Assembly (NCBI GenBank): GCA_002328295.1
Contig: DCXE01000082.1
Location: forward strand, 1 to 11,336
From: Candidatus Peribacter sp. UBA2144
GTDB taxonomy: Bacteria > Patescibacteriota > Gracilibacteria > Peribacterales > Peribacteraceae
Reading direction: 5' to 3'
Length of the DNA: 11,336 nucleotides
In this document: piece after piece, positions 6,184 through 11,336 of the stretch
How the letters are laid out: each line of letters begins with the position of its first letter
Position numbering within the stretch: position 1 is the first letter of the stretch
The notes under the pieces: model-generated
Databases searched by the model: none
The model's input: the letters and a program-made list of their open reading frames with translations, nothing else
What the model was told of the DNA's origin: nothing
Made by a program: the position numbers and the translations under genes

Positions 6184-9100
6184 ATGCCTAAAGGGAAAAA
6201 GAAACCGCCGGCAGATTCTGAGGAGCCCGAAAATAAGCCCGATGAGGCTTCTGAAGAGGAATTAGAGCAGTCAGAAACAATGGAAGAATCCCTTCGACAG
6301 AGCTCAGGACAGGCAGAAAATTCAGGTGTTCGCGGGCCTCTTCATGGCAAAGAAACTCTTGCGGATATAGGCAAGATCGAACCAAGAGCTATTGTTACAG
6401 AAATGGAGGAGAGCTATCTGGCATATTCCATGAGTGTCATCGTTGCACGCGCCTTGCCTGATACAAGAGACGGACTCAAGCCTGTTCAAAGGCGAATCCT
6501 TGTAACTCTTGGCGATCTTGGACTTCGTCCAGGAGGGCGGTTTAGAAAGTGTGCGAAAATCTGTGGTGACGTTAGTGGTAACTATCATCCTCATGGAGAA
6601 GCCATTGTATATCCAACTCTCGCAAGACTTGCTCAAGATTTCTCTCTTCGTCATCCGCTTGTATTGGGACAAGGAAACTTCGGATCAATTGATGGTGATG
6701 CCCCGGCTGCAATGCGATATACGGAAGCTAAAATGACTAAGTTAACCGAGGAGATGCTTAGGGATTTGGATAAGGACACTGTTGATTATATTCCAAACTA
6801 TGATAATACTCGAAACGAGCCTTCAGTTTTGCCTGCCAAGGTTCCGAATCTTCTGATTAATGGATCAGTTGGAATCGCGGTTGGAATGGCGACAAATATT
6901 CCTCCACATAATTTGGGAGAAGTTATAGATGCAACAGTTCATTTGATTGATAATCCGGATTCAACTGTAGAAGATCTACTTAAATTCATTCAAGGGCCGG
7001 ACTTTCCAACCAGAGGAATTGTATACAACAAAGACCAGCTGGAGCAGGCGTATCTAACAGGTCGTGGCTCCATTGCTATTAGGGGCAAAGCAGAAATTGA
7101 AGAGGCTAAAAACGGGCGTTACCAAATTCGTATTTCCGAAATACCTTATCAAGTAAACAAATCTACGATGATCGAGAAGATGGCGAAGTTGGTTACGGAC
7201 AAAGTCATTCAAGGAATTTCTGATATTCGTGATGTGTCGGACAGAAATGGGATTAGAATCATTATCGACCTTAAGAAAGAATCATACCCTCAAAAAATTC
7301 TAAACCAACTCTTTAAGCATACCGAGCTTCAATCGAGTTTTGGCTACAACATGATTTCATTATCAGATGGAATCCAACCGCGTTTGCTCAATCTGCAAGA
7401 GATGCTGCAAATATTTGTAGATCATCGACGGGTAGTAACCCGAAGAAGAATAACTTATGAACGTGACCGCGCAAAAGAGAGAGCTCACATATTAGAAGGA
7501 TTGTGTATCGCACTTGATAATATCGACGCTGTTGTCCAGATGATTAAGAAGAGTGAAACCAAAGAAATTGCGAGGGATAATTTAATGAAAAAGTTCAAAT
7601 TAACAGAGATTCAAGCTGATGCGATTCTCCAGATGAGGCTTCAGACTCTTGTAGGACTTGAGAGAAAGAAAGTGGAAGATGAGTTGAAAGAAAAAAGAGA
7701 ATTTATTGCCAAGTGCGAAGCACTTCTTAAAAGCCAGGCTAAGATGGATCTAATTATTAAAGGTGAAATTATGGAGATTAAGGCAAAGTATGAAGATGGA
7801 CGTCGCACAACTATCGTGAAGCATGCAGTAGGAGAATTCAGCGCGAAAGATACGATACCGAATGCGCCAATGATCGTTTCTCTGACCAGATCAGGCTACG
7901 TTAAGCGCCTAAGTCCCATGCAGTTCAAGGCGCAGGCACGCGGAGGCAAGGGTGTAAAGGGTATGGATATAAAGGAAGAGGATGAAACTCTTTCAGTTCT
8001 TCATGTAATGAACCATGATGACCTTTTGTTCTTCACGAATACGGGTCGCGTATTCAAACTGCCGGCTTACGAACTTCCGCAAGGGTCCAGAATTGCAAAA
8101 GGACAGGCGATTGTTAACCTGCTTCAGCTTCAACCTGAAGAGAAAGTTAGTGCGATACTCAAGGCAGAGCTAGAGGACAAGAATCATCTGTTTATGGTTA
8201 CTCGCGATGGAACAGTCAAACGTACAGAAATGAATCAGTTCGAGAACATACGCAGATCGGGCCTCATTGCACAAAAGATACCCAAGGGTGATGAGCTTTG
8301 TTGGGTGCTTGCGACCTCGGGCAAAAATGAAATCATTATTGTTTCCAAGAAGGGCAAGGCCATCAGGTTCAAAGAAGAGGACGTGCGTGATATGGGAAGA
8401 GCCGCGGCAGGAGTAAGAGGTATAAAACTGGCTCCGGGAGACAGGGTAGTGGAGGCTGCTGCAGTTTATGATCCAAATAAAAGCAGGTTGCTTGTCGTTA
8501 TGGAGAATGGTCTGGGGAAAATGACATCAGTTAATGAGTACAGATTCCAAAACAGAGGAGGTTCCGGTGTAAAAGCAGCACAACTAACTGCAAAGACTGG
8601 TGACATTGTTGGTGGTTGTGTTTTGACTCAAGGAGATGAAGGAGATCTGATTTGTTTGAGTAAACAAGGACAAGCAATCCGCATGAAACTCGGTGATATT
8701 CCCCAGCGTGGACGCGCAACACAAGGAGTTATAGTTATGAGGCTTAAGGCGCGCGACAAAGTTTCAACAGTTAGCGTTGTAATGGAAGACAAAGAGGAAG
8801 AAGAAGCTGTAATTCAAGCTGCAGAAGAGCAGAGAGAGACAGAAGTTGAGAAGATTAAGAAGGAGGAACGTCGGGTCAAGAGAGCTGCGAAAGTTAAGGT
8901 GCCTGTTGGAGTGAGTGCGCCCTCCTCCGCTAAAGCTACGGAGAGCAGGGGTTCGGTCAAACAGCAAAGGCTGCCCTTGGAGGATAAAAAAGAAAAGCCA
9001 GCTCCGAAACCAAAGGCAAAACCCAAGCCGAAACCGAAACCGAAACCGAAGCCTAAGCCGAAACCGAAGCCGAAAGCTAAGCCTAAACCAAAGAAGGCTC

Positions 9101-9207
9101 CTACCAAGAAGAAGCCCACCAAAAAGACTCCTGCTAAAAAGAAGCCTGCCAAACCGTCATTTTCCAAGAAAAAAGTAGGAACAAAGAAAGCAAAGAAAAA
9201 GCGATAA
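6184..9207 (+). CDS. gyrA: DNA gyrase subunit A with extended acidic N-terminus and lysine/proline-rich C-terminal tail
   Basis: Breakage-reunion subunit of gyrase, which with GyrB puts negative supercoils into DNA. An acidic disordered extension (about 1-55) precedes the core, which starts IEPRAIVTEMEESYLAYSM. The catalytic tyrosine is Tyr179 in AAMRYTE, equal to E. coli Tyr122 with an offset of 57. GNYHPHGE and QRRIL are present. The C-terminal beta-pinwheel has a GyrA box, QARGGKG (584-590), which marks GyrA rather than ParC, and further blades to about 866. Residues 867-1007 are a low-complexity tail: charged helix, a (Lys-Pro)n run (942-969), then Lys/Ala/Pro/Thr repeats like histone H1. 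At 1007 residues it exceeds the usual 800-880. Two interspersed repeats are translated within it (37-45 and 913-923). gyrB is not in the window. No Shine-Dalgarno sequence precedes the ATG; TAAACT (6167-6172) may be a -10 box. Confidence 0.97.
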   Translation: MPKGKKKPPADSEEPENKPDEASEEELEQSETMEESLRQSSGQAENSGVRGPLHGKETLADIGKIEPRAIVTEMEESYLAYSMSVIVARALPDTRDGLKPVQRRILVTLGDLGLRPGGRFRKCAKICGDVSGNYHPHGEAIVYPTLARLAQDFSLRHPLVLGQGNFGSIDGDAPAAMRYTEAKMTKLTEEMLRDLDKDTVDYIPNYDNTRNEPSVLPAKVPNLLINGSVGIAVGMATNIPPHNLGEVIDATVHLIDNPDSTVEDLLKFIQGPDFPTRGIVYNKDQLEQAYLTGRGSIAIRGKAEIEEAKNGRYQIRISEIPYQVNKSTMIEKMAKLVTDKVIQGISDIRDVSDRNGIRIIIDLKKESYPQKILNQLFKHTELQSSFGYNMISLSDGIQPRLLNLQEMLQIFVDHRRVVTRRRITYERDRAKERAHILEGLCIALDNIDAVVQMIKKSETKEIARDNLMKKFKLTEIQADAILQMRLQTLVGLERKKVEDELKEKREFIAKCEALLKSQAKMDLIIKGEIMEIKAKYEDGRRTTIVKHAVGEFSAKDTIPNAPMIVSLTRSGYVKRLSPMQFKAQARGGKGVKGMDIKEEDETLSVLHVMNHDDLLFFTNTGRVFKLPAYELPQGSRIAKGQAIVNLLQLQPEEKVSAILKAELEDKNHLFMVTRDGTVKRTEMNQFENIRRSGLIAQKIPKGDELCWVLATSGKNEIIIVSKKGKAIRFKEEDVRDMGRAAAGVRGIKLAPGDRVVEAAAVYDPNKSRLLVVMENGLGKMTSVNEYRFQNRGGSGVKAAQLTAKTGDIVGGCVLTQGDEGDLICLSKQGQAIRMKLGDIPQRGRATQGVIVMRLKARDKVSTVSVVMEDKEEEEAVIQAAEEQRETEVEKIKKEERRVKRAAKVKVPVGVSAPSSAKATESRGSVKQQRLPLEDKKEKPAPKPKAKPKPKPKPKPKPKPKPKPKAKPKPKKAPTKKKPTKKTPAKKKPAKPSFSKKKVGTKKAKKKR
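6291..6316. repeat. short interspersed repeat, copy 2, translated in frame within gyrA
   Basis: Identical to the repeat at 413-437 except for one extra G. In the gyrA frame it encodes LRQSSGQAE (residues 37-45), within the acidic N-terminal extension that precedes the conserved core. Confidence 0.85.
8921..8950. repeat. second type of short palindromic repeat, translated in frame within gyrA
   Basis: The core CTCCG (8925-8929) ... CGGAG (8939-8943) is a perfect inverted repeat around CTAAAGCTA, with partly complementary flanks (CCCTC, AGCAGGG). It encodes PSSAKATESRG (913-923) in the disordered tail. Both the sequence and the peptide look like a repeat family I associate with candidate-phyla genomes; this is recollection only. 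Confidence 0.6.
9007..9090 (+). repeat. (Lys-Pro)n hexamer tract in the gyrA tail
   Basis: Twenty-eight codons encode 14 Lys-Pro or Lys-Ala dipeptides (12 KP, 2 KA; residues 942-969). The 6-bp unit is AAR-CCN with mixed third bases, for example runs of AAACCG followed by AAGCCT and AAGCCG. The tract is prone to slippage, so its length may vary between strains. Confidence 0.9.
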
Positions 9208-9211
9208 ATCG

Positions 9212-9239
9212 TTGAAAAGGACTCCTAACACTGTAAAAT
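9212..9239 (+). promoter_or_regulatory. sigma70-type promoter of rpmE
   Basis: TTGAAA (9212-9217), a 16-nt spacer, then TAAAAT (9234-9239), beginning 5 nt after the gyrA stop codon. The rpmE ATG is 12 nt past the -10 box, so the expected transcript has a leader of only about 5 nt. No Shine-Dalgarno sequence is present. Confidence 0.65.
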
Positions 9240-9251
9240 CCCTCGCAGTCT

Positions 9252-9470
9252 ATGAAACAAGGTATCCATCCACAGGTCCACAAAAAGACTAAGGCAACTT
9301 GCTCCACGTGTAATGCTGTATTCGAAATTCCAAGCACGGCAGAAGAGGTCACAATCGAGACTTGTTCCAAATGTCATCCGGTTTACACAGGCAAACAAAG
9401 GAAAGAGATGAAGGGAGGAAGAGTCGAGAGATTCCGCAAGAGGATGGCGGCTGGAAGGAAGAAAGAGTAG
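9252..9470 (+). CDS. rpmE: 50S ribosomal protein L31 (bL31)
   Basis: Large-subunit ribosomal protein that bridges the central protuberance to the small subunit. It starts MKQGIHP, as the family does. Four cysteines in two pairs (C17, C20, C38, C41) make the zinc-binding C+ form, followed by CHPVYTGKQR and GGRVERFRKR. Length is 72 residues, normal for the family, with a basic end. It has its own promoter directly after gyrA. The window therefore points to a zinc-dependent bL31 rather than the zinc-free paralogue. Confidence 0.97.
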   Translation: MKQGIHPQVHKKTKATCSTCNAVFEIPSTAEEVTIETCSKCHPVYTGKQRKEMKGGRVERFRKRMAAGRKKE

Positions 9471-9508
9471 AACTGGTAGTTTAAAATACTGAATAATTGA
9501 GTGTTTAA

Positions 9509-9517
9509 TATGATAAT
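9509..9517 (+). promoter_or_regulatory. possible -10 region of the 102-aa gene, leaderless-type
   Basis: Overlapping candidates TATGAT (9509-9514) and GATAAT (9512-9517) lie 9 and 6 nt before the ATG at 9524. No clear -35 box is seen and no Shine-Dalgarno sequence fits. Confidence 0.35.
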
Positions 9518-9523
9518 TTTTAT

Positions 9524-9832
9524 ATGGATAGACAGAAGGAATTTATTTTAATTGGCGGGCAAGAAACATCGGTTGCTGAATTTGTAAAGGATCATTTAGG
9601 TAAAACTGTTGATCAAGTAAGAGAAGCAATAAGAAACAGATTTCCAGACAGAGGAGTTATGTTGGTTGAAAGACCATCACAAATGCAGAATTCAAGTGCG
9701 TCGGTATATTACACTGACACATCCGGATTGTTGCGGCTTGAAGGTTTTGATCGTTATGAAGATCGAAGCAAAAAACCTGGGGCGATGGAGCAACAATTGA
9801 CTATGCAGCAGAAAGGTAGGGTAGATAGATAG
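9524..9832 (+). CDS. unrecognised 102-aa protein, possibly potato inhibitor I-like fold
   Basis: I do not recognise this protein with confidence. It has no signal peptide, membrane segment or cysteines. The middle part, LGKTVDQVREAIRNRFPDRGVMLV (25-48), split by its helix, followed after a short linker by ASVYYTDTSGLLRL (59-72), follows the order of the potato inhibitor I family: GKS-V-x-x-A-x-x-x-I helix, P-D turn, hydrophobic strand, inhibitory loop, then a strand with V-D-x-x-G. The loop segment would be ERPSQMQNSS. The 30 residues at the end are polar and probably disordered. The resemblance is by eye and may be only structural. It has its own possible promoter after rpmE. The coding call is supported by a clean ORF and a start placed just after a -10 box. 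Confidence 0.7.
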   Translation: MDRQKEFILIGGQETSVAEFVKDHLGKTVDQVREAIRNRFPDRGVMLVERPSQMQNSSASVYYTDTSGLLRLEGFDRYEDRSKKPGAMEQQLTMQQKGRVDR

Positions 9833-9880
9833 ATTAGAGCTTAGGACTTAGGCTTCATTGGAGAATGTTGTATTTTAAGT

Positions 9881-9900
9881 GTTCCGCTTCGAAGCGGAAC
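9881..9900. repeat. perfect 20-bp palindrome
   Basis: GTTCCGCTTCGAAGCGGAAC reads the same on both strands. As RNA it folds into an 8-bp stem with a 4-nt loop. No U-run follows on either strand, so it is not a classic intrinsic terminator. It sits 49 nt after the stop of the 102-aa gene. Confidence 0.85.
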
Positions 9901-10070
9901 GTCTTACGGGTTTAGCTGATGCAGAAAAGTTGAGGTCAGCAAAAGTTTTTTTGAGGAGGTATTGACATCATTTTTTGGAGGATCACCATATATAACTACC
10001 GCCCCGCCACCTTTAGCTTTAACCCACCCCTGGGGGGAGGGTGCATTTAGTGGCAAGATATTATTAAAAG

Positions 10071-10091
10071 GCCGGCTTGGTGTGAGCCGGC
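10071..10091. repeat. GC-rich hairpin, possible end of the IS remnant
   Basis: GCCGGCT (10071-10077) and AGCCGGC (10085-10091) form a 7-bp stem with a 7-nt loop, flanked by AAAA on one side and TTT on the other. It could be a weak two-way terminator or one subterminal hairpin of an IS200/IS605-type element. Confidence 0.55.
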
Positions 10092-10133
10092 TTTGTGAAT
10101 TGTGCTGGTAGAAATCCTTTTCTGCCAATGTCG

Positions 10134-10253
10134 TTAAGGTAGTCTGCTTGGTGCGATAACGACGAAACGCCCATCTTTGGTTGTGCGGTGGAACCTTCTA
10201 TTGGCTTCTGTGGGAAGGCGACTGGGCACAACGATGACGTAACGACCGTCTTT
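10134..10253 (-). pseudogene. fragment encoding a duplicated KDGR..PSRLP motif
   Basis: One minus-strand frame reads KDGRYVIVVPSRLP, an 11-residue linker (TEANRRFHRTT), KDGRFVVIAPSRLP, then TAA (10136-10134). Ten of 14 residues are identical in the two copies and the other four are conservative. The DNA copies share only 27 of 42 bases, with 10 of the 15 differences at third codon positions, as expected of translated sequence under selection. The frame is open only back to a stop at 10283 and has no ATG, so it is a fragment or needs a frameshift from the transposase remnant directly upstream. I do not recognise the family. Confidence 0.5.
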
Positions 10254-10324
10254 TATTTGGGTACAATGACAACGTGGTACTTACAATCCCAGACTGTATG
10301 GGATGCTGATGTAAAGGATCGCAT
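10253..10324 (-). pseudogene. truncated IS200/IS605 TnpA transposase, N-terminal fragment
   Basis: From the ATG at 10324 the minus strand reads MRSFTSASHTVWDCKYHVVI and then VPK before TAA. SHTVWDCKYHVV..PK is the characteristic start of Y1 (HUH) transposases, which normally continues PKYRRK. Supplying one missing T after CCCAAATA would give PKYKRR, so a 1-base deletion made the stop; similarity ends a few residues later in any frame. A GGAAGGAG sequence 17 nt before the ATG lies in a stem formed by GGAGAG and CTCTCC, reminiscent of the known sequestering of the IS200 ribosome binding site. It is certainly non-functional as a transposase. Confidence 0.7.
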
Positions 10325-10410
10325 GATGGAGAGGGGTAATGCTCCTTCCAGGGCTCTCTCCTCTTCATTGTACTCAAAAAACGCCGGAACGGTAGAACAC
10401 AGGAATGTCT

Positions 10411-10427
10411 CACCGGCAGAGCCGGTG
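10411..10427. repeat. 7-bp stem hairpin with 3-nt loop
   Basis: CACCGGC (10411-10417), AGA, GCCGGTG (10421-10427). On the minus strand it lies between the methyltransferase stop and the transposase start. A run of six T's on that strand (10381-10376) follows CCGGCG, so the region may also help end methyltransferase transcription, though the stem next to the T-run is imperfect. Confidence 0.65.
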
Positions 10428-10499
10428 GCGTATTAGGTGTTGGTTAGAGCATTTGGTTCGCAATCAGATGGCTGAGTTTATTTACAAGGAAATTAGAGA

Positions 10500-11276
10500 C
10501 TAGTTGTTCTTTGTAAGGACAAGAGTTTTATTACCCATGGAATCTGCCAGTCCTCCGTAGCCTCTTGGATCATATGTATCCACTTTGTACCTATCTCTAA
10601 TACTCTTTCTGATGTGGCCAGAGTCCAGAAGAGTTCTTCCAAGTCGATGTCTGTCAGAGCAAAACCGCATTTGCCCTTTAGGCTCTAGTACTCTATCGAG
10701 TTCTGAAAATATTATTTCTCTATCAATCTCATCATCAATCCAATAAGGATAACAATATACTGATAATATCTGGCTAAAAGAACTGTCTTCAAATGGCATG
10801 CTTTTAAGATCAGCCTTTACTGCTTCATTTGAATCGGATTTGCCCCTTTTCGCTGATTGGAAACGGAGCAAACTATGCATATCTGAGAATGCATTAATCA
10901 GCCGTGCTTTGATTGAATCATTTATTGTAAAGCCATCTGGACCACCTTTTACTTCTGCATTCCGCAGATCAACTCCCACCATCTTTCCGCTTTCTCTCAG
11001 GTGATTATAAAGCGAATAGGGATTATTGATAGTAGTTCCACTACCAGCATCTAAGGTATCACCACGATGAAGGACTTCATCCATCTGCTCCATAGTTTCA
11101 CAATCAGGAAATAGTATCCTTTTATACATAAGCCTTGTTCTTGCTGTAGATGGCATTCGTATATGTAAGTCATTCGCAAAGATGTCGTGAAACCTTCGCA
11201 ATCTCTCAGCACAAAACATATATACTGGATTTGTATTTTGATGGTGCTCTGTGGTTGGCTCAACTTCAGGAGTCAT
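10500..11276 (-). CDS. class I SAM-dependent methyltransferase (Methyltransf_11 type)
   Basis: Predicted cytosolic methyltransferase of unknown substrate, 258 residues. After an N-terminal helical part (about 18-70) comes motif I, GDTLDAGSGTT (72-82), then the acidic strand end VGVDLR (Asp103, expected to bind the SAM ribose). KADLKSMPFEDSSFSQIL (154-171) is the adenine-contacting and motif II region, and ELDRVLEPKGQMRF (192-205) matches the family's strand 5 region. A polar insert lies at about 106-150. The nearest neighbours give no hint of the target. The start fits a strong promoter that ends 6 nt before it. The gene ends with TAG; downstream lies the IS remnant, not another gene. Confidence 0.88.
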   Translation of the reverse strand: MTPEVEPTTEHHQNTNPVYMFCAERLRRFHDIFANDLHIRMPSTARTRLMYKRILFPDCETMEQMDEVLHRGDTLDAGSGTTINNPYSLYNHLRESGKMVGVDLRNAEVKGGPDGFTINDSIKARLINAFSDMHSLLRFQSAKRGKSDSNEAVKADLKSMPFEDSSFSQILSVYCYPYWIDDEIDREIIFSELDRVLEPKGQMRFCSDRHRLGRTLLDSGHIRKSIRDRYKVDTYDPRGYGGLADSMGNKTLVLTKNN

Positions 11277-11282
11277 TATGTT

Positions 11283-11310
11283 AATATAATGACTTCAATG
11301 AATATGTCAA
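11283..11310 (-). promoter_or_regulatory. sigma70-type promoter of the methyltransferase gene, leaderless-type
   Basis: On the minus strand, TTGACA (11310-11305), a 16-nt spacer, then TATATT (11288-11283), then 6 nt to the ATG at 11276. The -35 box is a perfect consensus match. The expected transcription start falls on or beside the A of the start codon. Confidence 0.7.
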
Positions 11311-11336
11311 TATTTGTTAGGTTGCAGCATTACCTT

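Larger units (their letters stand above)
10136..10430 (-). mobile_element. decayed IS200/IS605-family element (limits approximate)
   Basis: Support comes from the transposase start at 10253-10324 and, upstream of it, the hairpin at 10411-10427, which fits the subterminal palindromes such elements use instead of inverted terminal repeats. The right limit is the end of that hairpin region and the left limit is arbitrary; the hairpin at 10071-10091 could be the other end. Nothing of the catalytic HUH motif or the tyrosine helix is left, so the element cannot move itself. No TnpB/IscB gene is present. Confidence 0.5.
9833..10499. other. 667-bp stretch without an intact gene
   Basis: It holds two heptamers (9840-9853), a perfect 20-bp palindrome (9881-9900), two GC-rich hairpins (10071-10091, 10411-10427), a C-rich/G-rich segment (about 10000-10043), the start of an IS200/IS605-type transposase on the minus strand and a duplicated coding motif. 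GAGGAGGT near 9955 resembles a strong ribosome binding site, but no sensible reading frame follows. I looked for tmRNA, RNase P RNA and SRP RNA signatures and saw none. Confidence 0.6.

Noticed and set aside
8814..9167. Minus-strand ORF rich in Gly-Phe
   Set aside because: It is the mirror image of the Lys-Pro hexamer tract of gyrA; the regular composition comes from the repeat, not from a gene.
9964..9990. TTGACA followed by TATATA as a promoter
   Set aside because: The spacer is about 20-21 nt, too long for a sigma70 promoter, and no gene starts downstream.
9904..10128. Minus-strand ORF of 74 codons in the gene-poor region
   Set aside because: It needs a TTG start, has no ribosome binding site or promoter, runs through two hairpins, and shows no recognisable domain. 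It is kept only as part of the unexplained block.
10198..10413. Minus-strand ORF of 71 codons overlapping the transposase remnant
   Set aside because: A different frame from the recognisable SHTVWDCKYHVV peptide; no domain and biased composition.
10188..10436. Plus-strand ORF of 82 codons
   Set aside because: It is antisense to the transposase fragment and the KDGR motif, which carry better coding signals on the minus strand.
10448..10470. GGTTCGCAATC resembling a tRNA T-arm
   Set aside because: The loop is not TTCRANT-like, the stem does not pair and no other tRNA arms are nearby.

Overview
Best guess for the organism is a bacterium of the Candidate Phyla Radiation (Patescibacteria). This is inference. 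It rests on compact AT-leaning genes, several starts with a -10 box only 6-12 nt before the start codon, short intergenic repeat families, a GyrA carrying repeat-derived peptides and a long lysine/proline tail, and proteins at the short end of their families. No rRNA or other lineage marker is present to settle it.

Layout. A tRNA-Ala(CGC) opens the window. On the minus strand follow a small two-helix membrane protein, thioredoxin, glucose-6-phosphate isomerase and RuvA; transcription runs from ruvA towards the tRNA. Divergent from ruvA is an M23 peptidase gene whose signal-peptide segment is cut off from the rest by an in-frame TAG. An EamA/DMT transporter follows and converges, 4 nt apart, with rsmI. 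A repeat-filled divergent spacer separates rsmI from gyrA (1007 codons). Then come rpmE (bL31) and an unrecognised 102-aa protein. A 667-bp stretch without an intact gene holds palindromes, the broken start of an IS200/IS605-type transposase and a duplicated 14-residue coding motif. A class I SAM-dependent methyltransferase on the minus strand closes the window.

The genes are mostly housekeeping: central carbon metabolism (pgi), redox (trx), recombination (ruvA), topology (gyrA) and ribosome (rpmE, rsmI, tRNA). No dedicated accessory or defence operon is visible. The unusual content is in the small-repeat layer. There is a 165-bp inverted duplication with a second repeat inserted in one arm; two spacers are built from roughly 8-bp units in inverted orientation; a 7-bp and a 9/18-bp tandem array sit in other spacers. 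Two short palindromic repeats have been absorbed in frame into gyrA, one in each disordered end. The most checkable novelties are this GyrA architecture, the amber codon in the M23 gene, the leaderless-type promoters, and the duplicated KDGR..PSRLP motif in the apparently non-coding region.
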